Positions 1 to 9,471 are shown, numbered from the stretch's first letter. The stretch is DNA of 64,000 nt from Pseudactinotalea sp. HY158 (GCF_009660225.1 NZ_CP045920.1:2046001-2110000); one strand, 5' to 3'. Made by a program: numbers and translations. Notes: generated by a model not told the origin, from the sequence alone.

Positions 1-121
1 CGCCCGAGGGCCCGCGCAGCCCCACGACCGTGCCCGGCTCGACCAGCAGGCTCACGGCCTCGAGCACCCAGGGCCCGCCGGCGTCGTAGCGGAAGCCCAC
101 GTCAGCGGCCACGAGCGCCAT
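1..121 (-). CDS. ABC transporter ATP-binding protein, second ATPase of a peptide/nickel-type importer (partial)
   Basis: Only the first 40 or so codons lie in the window; the gene runs off the left edge. Reading leftward from the ATG at 121 the product begins MALVAADVGFRYDAGG and reaches a Walker A beginning (RGPSG) at the edge. The FRYDAGGPWVLEAVSL pattern is the usual first strand and A-loop of ABC ATPases. It overlaps the end of the upstream ATPase gene by 20 bases, so the two ATPases are co-translated, as in Dpp/Opp/Nik systems where two different ATPases pair. Substrate unknown. Confidence 0.7.
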   Translation of the reverse strand, partial: MALVAADVGFRYDAGGPWVLEAVSLLVEPGTVVGLRGPSG

Positions 122-1151
122 CCTCACCTCCCGAAGTGGGGCCCGCGGCCGCGAGCCGGTCGGCGAACAAGTAGTCCGCGGGCAGGTCGGTCAGCTCGGG
201 CGGCAGCCCGGGGATCGGCCGGAGCCCGCGGGAGGGCAGCGCCGCGAGCAGCGCCGCCGTGTAGGGGTGAACCGGATGCGTGAGGACGGCGCCCGCTCGC
301 CCGGTCTCGACGATGCGCCCCGCGTACATGATCGCCAGGTGGTCGGCGACGCCGGTCGTCTCGATCGCCTGCAGGTCGTGGGTGATGATCAGGACCGCGG
401 CGCCGGCGTCGGCCACCTCCCGCAGGAGCGCCAGGATCCGCCTCGACAGGTCCGGGTCGAGGCCGGCGGTCGGCTCGTCGGCCACGAGCACCCGTGGGTT
501 CCCGGCCAGGGCGGCCGCGACGGCGGCCCGCTGGGCCATCCCGCCGGAGAGTTCGTGCGGATACAGCCCCGCCACCGCGGCGGGGAGCCCGACGCGCGCG
601 AGCAGGTCCGCGGTCGAGGCGGCCGCTTCACCGGTGGGCAGGAGGGCGGCGGCCCCACCGTCCCGGCCGGGGCCGCCGATCCGGCGGGGCGGGTGGGAGG
701 CACGGGAACTGCGGGCACTGCGGGCACTGTGGGGACCGCGGGGACTGTGTGGACCGCGGGGACCGCGGGGCCGGGTGGCCCGGAGCGCCTCGTCCAGCTG
801 GCTGCCGAGCGTGCGCACGGGCGTGAACGTGGTCGCACCGGACTGGGCGGCGAACCCGAGGTATCGTCCGCGCAGCGGCCGCCACCGATGGTCCGCAGCG
901 CCGAGCATCTCGGTGCCGGCGACGCGGATCGACCCGCTCGCCCGGGTGCCGGGCGGCAGGAATCCGCACAGCGCCGAGGCGAGGGTCGTCTTGCCGCTGC
1001 CGGATTCGCCGGCGAGCACGGTCACGGTGCCGGGCATGAGGTCGAGGCTCACGTCGGTGGCCGCATGCACCCAGGACGCACCGGCCGGCAGCCGCAGGGT
1101 GAGCCGCGCGACCTGGACGGGCGCGGCCGGGGCGGGCTGCGTCGTCCTCAC
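102..1151 (-). CDS. Peptide/nickel-type ABC transporter ATP-binding protein (DppD/OppD-like)
   Basis: Energises import by a family 5 ABC transporter. Walker A GESGSGKTT at about residues 48-56, Q-loop near 103, signature LSGGMAQR at 201-208, Walker B VLVADEP at 221-227, and a C-terminal extension with HPVHPYTAALLAALP typical of Opp/Dpp ATPases. I place the start at the GTG at 1151 because it overlaps the TGA of the permease gene as GTGA; an upstream in-frame start would lie far inside the permease. Oddity: residues about 125-178 are a low-complexity Arg/Pro/Gly/His/Ser insertion, encoded by short DNA repeats at about 700-775, between the Q-loop and the signature helix where the family normally has a compact helical subdomain. 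Whether the protein tolerates this is unknown. Confidence 0.85.
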   Translation of the reverse strand: MRTTQPAPAAPVQVARLTLRLPAGASWVHAATDVSLDLMPGTVTVLAGESGSGKTTLASALCGFLPPGTRASGSIRVAGTEMLGAADHRWRPLRGRYLGFAAQSGATTFTPVRTLGSQLDEALRATRPRGPRGPHSPRGPHSARSARSSRASHPPRRIGGPGRDGGAAALLPTGEAAASTADLLARVGLPAAVAGLYPHELSGGMAQRAAVAAALAGNPRVLVADEPTAGLDPDLSRRILALLREVADAGAAVLIITHDLQAIETTGVADHLAIMYAGRIVETGRAGAVLTHPVHPYTAALLAALPSRGLRPIPGLPPELTDLPADYLFADRLAAAGPTSGGEDGARGR

Positions 1152-2017
1152 GCGATCGCCTCGCGTGGTCGGCGCCCGCGGGCGGCGGCCCCCAGGCCGG
1201 CGACGGCGAGGGTGGTGAGCACGAGCAGGCCGGCGGGCGCGGCGAAGGACCACCAGGCGCCGGTGAGCAGGTCGCCGCGGGAGATCTCCAGCAGGGTGCC
1301 GATGCTGGGCCGGTCCGGGGAGAGCCCCAGGCCGAGGAAGCTCAGCGTGGACTCGTGCCAGATCGCGTGCGGGAGCATCATGACGAGCGCGATTCCGGCC
1401 TGCGGGAGGGCGGCGGGCACGAGGTGCTCACGCAGGACGCGTCCACGGGTGGCGCCCCACAGGTAGGCGGCCTCGACGTAGTCGGCCCCGCGCACGATGA
1501 GCATCTCGGCGCGGACGATCCGGGCGATCTGGGGCCAGTGGGTGAGCGCGATCGAGGCGATGATCGCGGGCACGGACCCCCGGTAGAAGGCCACGAGCAC
1601 GATGCCGAGCAGCAGGTGCGGGAGGGCGTTGACGGCGTCCGTCAGGCGCATGACCACGGTGTCGAACCGGCCGCCCATCGTGGCCGCCAGGGCCCCGACC
1701 GCTCCCCCGGCCGCGGTCGCGACCACGGCGCACACGGCCGCGATGATCAGCGAGATCCGCAGGCCCGCGGCGGTGCGCACGAACAGGTCGTAGCCGGAGT
1801 GGTCGGTCCCGAACCAGTGCGCGGCGCTCGGGGGCTCGAGGGCGCGGGAGAAGTCGGCGGTCGCCCCGCCGGCGAGCCAGGGCACGACGATCGCGTAGCC
1901 CGCGACCAGCGCGAGCACCGTGAGCGGCACCCCGAACCGGCTCATGCGGGCGCGGCCGGTCCATCTGATGGGGGTCCGGCGGCGGGAGGGCGCGGTCCGG
2001 GTCGGCTCAGACGTCAC
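1148..2017 (-). CDS. Peptide/nickel-type ABC transporter permease (DppC/OppC-like)
   Basis: Inner-membrane subunit of the importer, 289 residues. After an Arg-rich cytoplasmic N-terminus comes one membrane segment (about 26-48), the SAAHWFGTDHSGYDLFVRTAAG motif that precedes the BPD_transp_1 domain in every DppC relative, then four or five more hydrophobic segments and the EAAYLWGATRGRVLREHLVPAALP coupling (EAA) loop that docks the ATPase. Its start overlaps the end of the upstream permease by 11 bases and its stop overlaps the ATPase start as GTGA, so translation is coupled. Substrate unknown; the ArsR-type regulator nearby allows a metal or metallophore but does not prove it. Confidence 0.85.
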   Translation of the reverse strand: MTSEPTRTAPSRRRTPIRWTGRARMSRFGVPLTVLALVAGYAIVVPWLAGGATADFSRALEPPSAAHWFGTDHSGYDLFVRTAAGLRISLIIAAVCAVVATAAGGAVGALAATMGGRFDTVVMRLTDAVNALPHLLLGIVLVAFYRGSVPAIIASIALTHWPQIARIVRAEMLIVRGADYVEAAYLWGATRGRVLREHLVPAALPQAGIALVMMLPHAIWHESTLSFLGLGLSPDRPSIGTLLEISRGDLLTGAWWSFAAPAGLLVLTTLAVAGLGAAARGRRPREAIA

Positions 2018-3131
2018 GGCTCACCCGGGGGTCGAGCAGGAGGTAGGCGGCGTCGGCGAGAAGGGAGCCGGCGAGCACGGCCGCGGTGGTGGCCACGGTC
2101 AGGGCGGCGAGCAGCGGCAGGTCGAGCGCCTGGGCGGAGGTGACCACCGCGCCGGCCACGCCGGGCCAGGCGAAGATCTCCTCCACGAGCACGGCGCCGA
2201 CGATGAGCTCGGGCAGGCGCGCTCCGATGATCGTCACCAGCGGGGCGAGCGAGACGGGCAGCACGTGGGCGGCCACGATCCGTGCCGGCGCCAGCCCGCG
2301 CGAACGCGCGCCCCGCACGGCATCGGAGCCGACCGAGCCGGCGACCGAGGCGCGCACGGACAGGAGCAGCCACGGGAGCTGGCTCAGGGCGAGCACGAGC
2401 ATGGGCAGCACGAGGTGCGCGGCCACCGACCCGACCGTGGGTGCCCGGCCCGGCGCGCTCGCCCCACCCGCCGGGGCCCAGCGCAGCAGCACGGCGACGA
2501 CCGCGACGCCGCCGAGGGCGAGCACGAACGGTGGAATCGCCTGGATCACCACGGCGCACCCGGAGCAGATCCGATCGAGCGGCGAGCCGGGCCGCAGCCC
2601 GGCGAGCGTTCCGCCCACGAGCGCCGCGGCGACCGCGATCACCAGGGCACCGGCGGAGAGCAGCACGGTCCAGCCGAGCCGCTCCCCGATCACCTGGGTG
2701 ACCGGGGCCGAATAGACCCGCGACCAGCCCAGGTCGCCGCCGAGCAGGTCCCCGGCCCACGCGAGCCAGCCGTGCCACCACGACGCGTCGAGATCGAGGT
2801 GCTCGCTCATCGACGCCTTCTGGGCGGTCGAGGTGTGCTGGTACCGGTCGCCCAGGTAGGCGGCCAGCGGGTCGAACGGCGAGCGGGACGCGAGCACGAA
2901 CACCCCCGCCGAGACCGCCACGAGGATCGGCACCGCCGCCGCGAGCCGCCGGCCCCCGAGCCGGGCCAGGTCGCCGCGCCGGCGCCGCCACCTGCCCCGC
3001 GGTGGGGTCCCGATGGCGGCCCTGGCAACTCTGTCGGTCGTGTCGGCCCTGTCGGCTGGGTCGGCTGGGTCGGCTGGGTCGGCTGGGTCGGCTGGGTCGG
3101 CTGGGTCGATCGTGTCGGTCGGGTCGGTCAT
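2007..3131 (-). CDS. Peptide/nickel-type ABC transporter permease (DppB/OppB-like) with DPA repeat at the N-terminus
   Basis: 374 residues. The membrane part begins near residue 58 and shows the DppB pattern: first helix, FDPLAAYLGDRY, periplasmic loop with LDLDASWWHGWLAWAGDLLGGDLGWSRVYSAPV, then five helices with an EAA loop (VRGARSRGLAPARIVAAHVLPVSL). The start ATG at 3131 overlaps the TGA of the substrate-binding gene as ATGA. The first 30 residues are unusual: six perfect copies of a 9-base unit (3052-3107) encode a Asp-Pro-Ala repeat that has no counterpart I know in this family; it would sit as a charged cytoplasmic tail. Confidence 0.85.
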   Translation of the reverse strand: MTDPTDTIDPADPADPADPADPADPADRADTTDRVARAAIGTPPRGRWRRRRGDLARLGGRRLAAAVPILVAVSAGVFVLASRSPFDPLAAYLGDRYQHTSTAQKASMSEHLDLDASWWHGWLAWAGDLLGGDLGWSRVYSAPVTQVIGERLGWTVLLSAGALVIAVAAALVGGTLAGLRPGSPLDRICSGCAVVIQAIPPFVLALGGVAVVAVLLRWAPAGGASAPGRAPTVGSVAAHLVLPMLVLALSQLPWLLLSVRASVAGSVGSDAVRGARSRGLAPARIVAAHVLPVSLAPLVTIIGARLPELIVGAVLVEEIFAWPGVAGAVVTSAQALDLPLLAALTVATTAAVLAGSLLADAAYLLLDPRVSRDV

Positions 3132-4757
3132 GGCGAGCCGCGCCATCCCGCCAGATTCCACCAGGGCCCCCACGTGACCCCGTGGGAATGGGGCTCGAGC
3201 ACGAGGGGCCCGCGGTCCCAGTCGTCGTCGGCGATGACGTAGGTGTGGTCGAGGAAGGCGAGCAGCACGTGCGTGGGGTGGTCGATGTAGGCGGCCTGGG
3301 CGGCGCGGTAGGCCTCGGCCCGTTCGCCCTCCTCGAGACTGCGGCGTGCCCGGTCGAGCGCGGCGTCGACGCCGGGGATGGTCAGCCCGGCCGGGTTGTC
3401 GTACGGCGCGGTCTCGGGGCCGCGGGAGTGCAGCACCCCGTACAGCTGGGTGTCGAGGTCGTAGGGCTTGTCGCCGCCGCCGAGGAGGATGGCGACGTCG
3501 GGGAGGCGGGCGTCCATGCGGTCCCACGAGGCGCCCTCGAGTTCCACCCGGATGCCGAGCGCGGCCATGTCCGCGGCGAAGGCGGTGGCCACATCGCGCC
3601 GCAGGGAGTCCGAGGCCGGATACATGAGCGTGAACTCGGCCCGGTCGTCGCCGCGTTCGCGGATCCCGTCCGGGCCGGGCAGCCACCCGGCCTCGTCGAG
3701 CATCGTCCGGGCCCGGTCGGGGTCGTAGGCGAAGGTGGCCGCGGGGTCGAAGGCCTCGCCGTAGACGGCGGCGGCCGGGGTGTGGGCGGGCCGGCCGCGG
3801 CCGGCGAGCACGTCGGCGATGAGCGCGGCCCGGCGGCCCGAGGTTCATCGCGATCCGGGCGGGCTCGTCGGCCGTGAACGGATTCGTGGCCGGCAGGGAC
3901 ACCCCGCGCCAGTCGGCCGAGCGCGCGGAGACCACCTGGACGCCGTCGACGCCCTCGAAGGTGGCGGCGAGCCGGGGCGGGAGCACCGTGCCGTCGAGGC
4001 CGCCGGCGCGCATCCGCTGGGCGCGCGCGTTGTCGTCGGGCAGGTGGGCGACCACGAACCGGCTCACCTCGGGCTCGCCGCGCCAATAGTCCTCCCGGGC
4101 CTCGAACACGGCCTGGTCGGCGCTCAGGTCGGCCAGCACGTACGGTCCGGTGCCGATCGGGGCGCGGTTGAGGGCCGAGTCGACCGCAGGGCCTCCGGTC
4201 AGGGCCTCGGAGGGGGCGATGCCGAGCAGGAGGAGCACGGGGAAGGCACTGTAGGGATGGGTGAGGTCGAAGCGCACGCGGTGGCGGTCGAGCGCAGTGA
4301 CCGACCCGATCACGTCGTAGGCGGCGGCGACGGCCGAGGCGGACGCCGGGTCCGAGACCGCCTCGTAGGTGGCCACGACGTCGGCGGCATCGAAGGCGGA
4401 CCCGTCGGAGAAGGTGACCCCCTCGCGCAGGTCGACCTCCCAGCGGGTGCTGTCCGCGTTGCCCACGGGGTCGGCGGCCGCGAGCGCCGGAACGAGGGCG
4501 GGCAGGGCGCCGTCCGTGCTGGATTGCGGGCGCAGCAGGCCGTCGTAGAGGGGAGAGACTCCCAGCTCGCCGTAGCCGTTGATCGGGTTGTAGCCGCCCA
4601 GGGGCTGGGGGTCGCCGAGCACGAGGGTCTCGCCCGCCGCCCCCGGGTCCTCCCCGCCGGCGCCCGACCCGGTGGCCGGGCCGCCCGTGCACGCGGCGAG
4701 CGAGAGTGCGGCGAATGCCCCCGCTGCGATGCGGGCTCGTGTCGCTGGCGCTCTCAC
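3128..4757 (-). pseudogene. Family 5 extracellular solute-binding lipoprotein, frameshifted
   Basis: Substrate-binding protein of the importer. GTG at 4757 is preceded by a good ribosome site (GGAAGG) and starts a lipoprotein signal peptide whose lipobox ends SLAAC, with Cys23 as the lipidated residue. The family 5 landmarks VLGDPQPLGGYNPING, VDLREGVTFSDGSAFDAADVV and the APIGTGPYVL motif follow in frame. At about 3835-3845 the frame breaks: the sequence reads NPFTADEPARIAMNL, then the rest (ALIADVLAGRGRPA to the end at 3128) continues in another frame. One extra base or two missing bases in a CGGGCCGCCGGG stretch explains it. Both halves are well conserved, so this is either a recent mutation or a sequencing indel. 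Confidence 0.75.
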
Positions 4758-4806
4758 GCGGAGCCTTCCGATCGGGTCATGACGATCGGCCGAGTCTAAT
4801 CTGAAC

Positions 4807-4826
4807 ACCTGCACATATCAGCAGGT
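4807..4826. promoter_or_regulatory. Inverted repeat in the ArsR / binding-protein intergenic region
   Basis: ACCTGC and GCAGGT (perfect 6-base arms) flank an 8-base AT-rich spacer, between the divergent solute-binding gene and the ArsR-type gene and immediately before the ATG at 4827. Position, symmetry and spacing fit an ArsR/SmtB operator controlling both directions. No binding data. Confidence 0.45.
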
Positions 4827-5165
4827 ATGGCCCGATCCGTGCCGATCGGGCAGAGTGGGCGGATGCACGCAGACGAGCACGGCCCGGACATCGCGGCCTG
4901 GGCGGAGCGCTTCAGCCTCCTCGGGGCGCCGACGAGGCTGCGGCTGCTCGCGGCGATGCACGAGGCCGGCCCGCAGACGGCGACGGTCGGCGACCTGGCC
5001 CGGAGCGCGGGCATGACGGAGACCGCCGCCTCGCAGGCGCTGCGCCTACTGCGCCTGCAAGGCTGGGTGCGCGACGATCGCAGCGGCCGGTCGGTTCGCT
5101 ACACGCTGGTCGATCCGACCGTGCACGAACTCCTCCACCTCATGGGCGCGACCCACGAGGCGTGA
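4827..5165 (+). CDS. ArsR/SmtB-family winged-helix regulator
   Basis: Dimeric repressor, 112 residues from ATG 4827 or 100 from ATG 4863 (MHADEHGPDI), which matches the usual family length better; neither has a strong ribosome site. The HTH core is FSLLGAPTRLRLLAAMHEAGP, DLARSAGMTETAASQALRLLRLQGWV and the beta-wing DDRSGRSVRYTLVD. The last helix has His residues (TVHELLHLMGATHEA) reminiscent of the alpha-5 metal site of NmtR/CzrA-type sensors, but the spacing does not match their D-x-H...H-x-x-H pattern, so metal sensing is only a possibility. It is divergent from the importer genes and probably controls them. Confidence 0.8.
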   Translation: MARSVPIGQSGRMHADEHGPDIAAWAERFSLLGAPTRLRLLAAMHEAGPQTATVGDLARSAGMTETAASQALRLLRLQGWVRDDRSGRSVRYTLVDPTVHELLHLMGATHEA

Positions 5166-5166
5166 C

Positions 5167-5694
5167 TCAGCTGGCCAGCGCGAGCGCCTCGGCGGTCAGG
5201 GGCGGGACCTCGCGCTCGAGCACCGCGGTGAAGATCATCTCCTCGACCTGCTCCTCGCTCACCTTGAGGGCGATCGCGAGCTCCGCGGCGAAGGTGGCGG
5301 TGGCCTCGCGCAGGATGTTCGCCTCCCCGTAGGAGACCTTCTTCTCCTCGTTCCGGCGGGCGAGGTCGCGGATGAGCCCGGCCAGCGTGCGCAGGTTCCC
5401 GCTGCGCAGCCGCTCGGTGTAGCTCTTGAAGCGACGCGACCACACGTTGTCGAAGGGCTCGCTGTCGGCCACGAGCAGCTCGAAGATCTCCTTGACGCCG
5501 TCGGCGTCGACCACGGCGCGCACGCCCAGCTCCTCCGCGAGGTCGACCGGCAAGGCGACCTCCATCCCGTCGCTTCTCACCGTCAGCATGAGGTACCGCT
5601 TGCTCTCGCCCCGGATCTTGCGGGTGGAGAGCTTGTCGACCGTCGCGGGTCCGTGCTGCGGGTGGACGATGATCTGGCCCTTGGAGAACTTCAC
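5167..5694 (-). CDS. carD: CarD-family RNA polymerase-binding transcription regulator
   Basis: CarD binds the RNA polymerase beta subunit and stabilises the open promoter complex, mainly at rRNA and stress promoters. The product begins VKFSKGQIIVHPQHGPATV, the N-terminal Tudor-like polymerase-interacting domain (about 1-65), followed by an all-helical DNA-binding domain (VWSRRFKSYTERLRSGN, EKKVSYGEANILREATATFAAELA). Start GTG 5694 is chosen because a GGAAGGG ribosome site lies 8 bases upstream; 175 residues. It stops two bases from the convergent ArsR stop. In many actinobacteria carD precedes ispD/ispF; that arrangement is absent here. Confidence 0.92.
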   Translation of the reverse strand: MKFSKGQIIVHPQHGPATVDKLSTRKIRGESKRYLMLTVRSDGMEVALPVDLAEELGVRAVVDADGVKEIFELLVADSEPFDNVWSRRFKSYTERLRSGNLRTLAGLIRDLARRNEEKKVSYGEANILREATATFAAELAIALKVSEEQVEEMIFTAVLEREVPPLTAEALALAS

Positions 5695-5943
5695 TGAAGA
5701 ATCCCTTCCCACATGAGTGCGCCGCACTCAGCCTCGGTTTCCGCGTTCTGCCGGCCGCCAGAGACTGTCTCGCTCCCCGCCATTCCCCCTCCGGGTGGAG
5801 CAGTGGAGACACGGAGGAATTCACAATCACATCTGGTGGTTGTGCCCGACCTCCGCGAGTCGACTGGACCATTGTCTCATAATCTGGACATAAATGCCAG
5901 TCGATGGTAGTGAGCTGTCGATCGGTTACGGATGGGCACCGGC
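5695..5943. other. carD upstream region with nested inverted repeats
   Basis: No gene seen. The region is less GC-rich than its surroundings and holds three inverted repeats: TGTCTC-GCTCC (5766-5776) with GGAGC (5797-5801) and GAGACA (5806-5811); a nested hairpin 5812-5855 with outer arms CGGAGG/CCTCCG and inner arms CACAATCAC/GTGGTTGTG (one mismatch); and CGACTGG/CCAGTCG (5861-5867, 5897-5903). They lie between the stop of the ABC ATPase gene and the carD start, so they may end one transcript and regulate the next. Confidence 0.4.
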
Positions 5944-7666
5944 TCAGGCGCCCTCCGGGGCCGGGATCGGCACCTCGGCGGCCTCGAGCAGCGCCCGGGT
6001 CGCCGGGTGCGCGGGGGCGGCCCACACCGCCTCGACCGGCCCCTCCTCCACGAGGCGGGCCCGATGCATGACGGCCACCCGCTCGCACACCGTGCGCACG
6101 ACCGCCAGGTCGTGGGAGATGAACACGAGCGCGGTCCCGGTGCGCTGCGCCAGCTCCGTGAGCAGATCGAGGATCGAGGCCTGCACGGTCACGTCGAGGG
6201 CGGAGACGGGCTCGTCGAGCACGAGCACCTCGGGGTCGGCGGCGAGGGCGCGGGCGATCGCGAGCCGTTGGCGTTGCCCGCCCGAGAGCGCGCGGGGGCG
6301 GCGGTCGAGCACGGCCCCGGGCAGGCGCACGGCCTCGAGCAGGTCGCGCGGGGTGTGGTCGGTGCCGGCGACGTCGATCGCCGCCCGCAGGATCGTGCCG
6401 GCGTTCCAGCGCGGGTCGAAGGAGCCGAGCGGGTCCTGGGGCACGAGCCGGATGCGGCCGCGGTGGATCCGGCGGCGGCGCTCGCTCAGGTCGGTCCACG
6501 GTGCCCCGGCGAGGTCGACGCGGCCCTCGTCGGGGCGCTCCGCCGCGAGCAGCATCCGCGCGAGCGTCGACTTCCCGCTGCCCGATTCGCCGACGATCCC
6601 CAGCGACTCCCCGCGCCGGACCGACAGGTCCACGCCGTCGAGGGCCGCGAGGGAGCGCCCGCCCGGGAGCCGGTAGTGATGCCGCAGGCCGGTGGCGCGC
6701 AGCACCTCGCCGCCCGCCTCCCCCCGCTCCTCGCCTGAGGCCGTGCCGCTGCGACCGCGTGGGGACGACGCCCGCTCGCCTCGGGCGCTCGGGGGCGGCG
6801 CGGGTTCCGGCAGTGGTTCGCTCGGCCCCCGCGACCCCCGCGACCCTCGCGACCCGCGCGGGCGCCGGGGTCCCCGTGGAACGGCCTCGAGCAGCGCCCG
6901 GGTGCGGGGATGGCGGGGCCGCCCGAGCACCTCGCCGGTCTCGCCGTGCTCGACGATCCGGCCGGCCTCGAGCACGGCGACCTCGTCGGCCAGCCGGGCC
7001 ACGGCGGACAGGTCGTGGGTGACGAGCACGATCGAGGTGCCCCGATCGCGCAGGCCCGCGAGCAGTTCGAGCACGCCGCGGGCGGTCGTGGCATCGAGCG
7101 CGGTGGTCGGTTCGTCGGCCACGAGCAGCGGCGCCCGGCCCACGATCGCGGAGGCGATGAGGGCCCGCTGCCGCATCCCCCCGGACAGCTCCCCCGGGCG
7201 TTGCGCGGCCCGGGTCTGCGGCTCGTCGAGGCCCGCGCGTGCGAGGGCCTCGAGCACGCGGCGCCGGCGCTCGATGCGGCCGACACCGCGCAGCCGGAGG
7301 GTCTCGCCGACCTCGGCGCGCGACGGTGCGCAGCGGGTCGAGCGAGCCGAGGGCGTCCTGGAGCACGAAGCCGATCTGCCGCCCGCGCAGGGAGCGCCAC
7401 TGCCCCGCGGTGGCACGGCGCACGTCGCGGCCGGCGACGAGGAATCGATCGCTCGAGGTCCGTGCGGGGGATCCGCCCTCGCCCGCGAGCCCGACGAGGC
7501 TGCGCGCGAGCACCGACTTGCCGGCCCCGGACTCCCCCACGACGGCCAGGCACCGGCCCGGAGCCAGGCGCAGGTCGACGCCGTCGAGCACGGTTCCCAC
7601 CCCGGCAAAGGCGACGGTCAGGCCGGCGAGGTCGAGCACCGGGTCGCCCGCGGCGCGCCCGCTCAT
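5944..7666 (-). pseudogene. Dual-domain peptide/nickel-type ABC ATPase (DppD-DppF fusion), frameshifted
   Basis: One polypeptide carrying both ATPases of the second importer. Start ATG 7666 overlaps the permease stop (ATGA). Domain 1: Walker A GESGAGKS, then DALGSLDPLRTV; the frame breaks at about 7316-7323 (GTCGCGCGCC) and resumes with AEVGETLRLRG, signature LSGGMRQR and Walker B LLVADEP. Removing one G restores the length expected for the family. Domain 2: Walker A GESGSGKST, VPQDPLGSFDPRW, signature LSGGQRQR, Walker B VLVLDEP. The linker contains a Pro/Arg/Gly/Ser repeat (DNA repeats at about 6830-6865). Everything outside the break is intact, so a sequencing error or very recent mutation is likely. 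Confidence 0.75.
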
Positions 7667-8485
7667 GCCGGGGCCGCCGCGCTGATGCGCCGCCCGAGCA
7701 GGGTCAGGGCGGCTGCGGTCACGGTGATGGCCAGCCCCGGGGCGAGGGTGAGCCACCAGGAACTGTCGATGTAGAGCCGGCCGTCGTTGAGCATCGCCCC
7801 CCATTCCGGCGAGGGCGGCAGCGACCCGAGCCCGAGATAGCTGAGCGCCGAGACCCAGATGATCGCCTGCCCGACCCCCAGGGTGGCCACGGCCACGAGC
7901 GGCCAGACGGTGTTCGGGAGCACGTGACGGGCGAACACCCGCGGGCCGGGGAGTCCCTCGAGCCGGGCGGCCAGCACGTACGGGCTGCGGGCCACGGCCT
8001 GGGCGCGGGCCCGCAGGATCCGGGCGTAGCCGGGCGCGGTCGCCAGCCCCACCGCGATGACGGAGGCCTCGACCCCGGCGCCGAGCACGGCCACGAGCAG
8101 CAGGGCGAGCACGAGCGAGGGCAGCGCGAACATCACCTCGATGATCCGGCTGAGGCCGGCGTCGAGGCGGCGGGGGCCGAGGGCCGCGCCGAATCCCAGC
8201 ACGACCGCGAGGGACAGGCCGATCGCGGTCGCGGCCGCCGCGATGCCCAGCGAGAGGCCCGTGCCGTGGACGATGCGGGTGTACACGTCGCGGCCCGAGG
8301 CGTCGGTGCCGGCGATCCCCGCCCGCCCCGGGGGCGCGAACGCCTCCGTGGGCGCGATCGCCGTCGGGTCGCCCGGGGCGAGCAGGCCCCCAGAGCGCGG
8401 CGACGAGCAGCGCCGCGACGATCGCGAGGCTCACCGTGCCGCCGAGGCCCAGCCTCGCGAGCCACCCGCCCGGTCGAGTGCTCAT
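7663..8485 (-). pseudogene. Peptide/nickel-type ABC permease (DppC-like), frameshifted in a homopolymer
   Basis: Start ATG 8485 overlaps the upstream permease stop as ATGA. The first helix reads LGLGGTVSLAIVAALLVAALWG, then the frame is lost at a run of five C (8387-8391). With one C removed it continues GLLAPGDPTAIAPTEAF and GTDASGRDVYTRIVHG, the DppC hallmark, and then four more helices with the EAA loop (LAARLEGLPGPRVFARHVLPN). A +1 change in a homopolymer is the classic sequencing or slippage error. The stop at 7663 overlaps the ATPase start. Confidence 0.75.
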
Positions 8486-9471
8486 CCGACGACCTCCCCC
8501 GCCGGGGCGGCCGCGACCACCTGGGTCCGGCCGCGCAGGCGCGGGTCCACGATGCGTTCGAGCACGTCGGTGGCCGACATGACCACGACGTAGCCGAGCG
8601 CCACCACGAGCACCACCCCGATGACCAGGGGCACGTCCCGGGAGTGGGTCGCCTCGATGAGCAGCCGCCCGAGGCCGGGCCGGGCGAACAGGGTCTCCAC
8701 GACCACGGCCCCCGACAGCAGCGAGCCGAACGCCCACCCGCTCAGCGCGATCGCCGGCAGGGCGGCGTGCCGCAGCGAATGGAACCACAGCACGCGGGCC
8801 TCGCTCGCCCCCCGGGTGCGGGCGGTCGTGGCGAACGGGGCCGCATGCGCCTCGTCGAGGCCGTCGCGCATGACCTGTCCGAGGAATCCGGCCACGGGCA
8901 CGGCGAGCGTGATCGCCGGCAGCACGAGCCCGGCCGGGGCGAGCCCGCTGCTCGTGGCCGGCAGCCACCCGAGCCCGCCGGCGAACACGGCGATGAGGAC
9001 CGCGCCGAGCCAGAAGTGCGGCATGACGGAGGCAACCACCTCCGCCCCCCGCAGCAGGCCGACACCGGCCCGGCCGCGTCGTCCCCGCGAGAGCACGGCG
9101 ACCGTGGCCACGGCGAGCGCGAGGACCCAGGCGAGCGCGAGGGAGACGACCGCGAGGGTGAGCGTGCCCCCGAGCTGAGCGCCGATGAGCTCGGCGACCG
9201 GGCGCCGTCTCGAATAGGAATCGCCCAGGTCGAACGTGGCCACCCGCGCGAGCTGGCGCAGGTACTGCACGAGGATCGGCCGATCGAGGGCGTACTCCTC
9301 GCGCACCCGCGCCATCGCCTCCGGGCTCGCCTGGGAGCCGGGCCCGCCGAGGATGGCCTCGCTCGGGTCTCCCCCGGCCGCCCGGAGCGCGAAGAACACG
9401 AGCGTGGCCACGACCCAGGCGACGAGCACCGCTGCGGCGAGCCGGCCGGCGAGCCAGCGCAGGATGGCCAT
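8482..9471 (-). CDS. Peptide/nickel-type ABC transporter permease (DppB-like)
   Basis: 329 residues, intact. N-terminal helix, the periplasmic segment YALDRPILVQYLRQLARVATFDLGDSYSRRRPVAELI that defines DppB/OppB/NikB, then five helices and the EAA loop (ATTARTRGASEARVLWFHSLRHAAL). The gene follows the binding-protein gene after 15 bases and overlaps the next permease by 4 bases, forming a binding protein-B-C-dual ATPase operon. Confidence 0.88.
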   Translation of the reverse strand: MAILRWLAGRLAAAVLVAWVVATLVFFALRAAGGDPSEAILGGPGSQASPEAMARVREEYALDRPILVQYLRQLARVATFDLGDSYSRRRPVAELIGAQLGGTLTLAVVSLALAWVLALAVATVAVLSRGRRGRAGVGLLRGAEVVASVMPHFWLGAVLIAVFAGGLGWLPATSSGLAPAGLVLPAITLAVPVAGFLGQVMRDGLDEAHAAPFATTARTRGASEARVLWFHSLRHAALPAIALSGWAFGSLLSGAVVVETLFARPGLGRLLIEATHSRDVPLVIGVVLVVALGYVVVMSATDVLERIVDPRLRGRTQVVAAAPAGEVVG

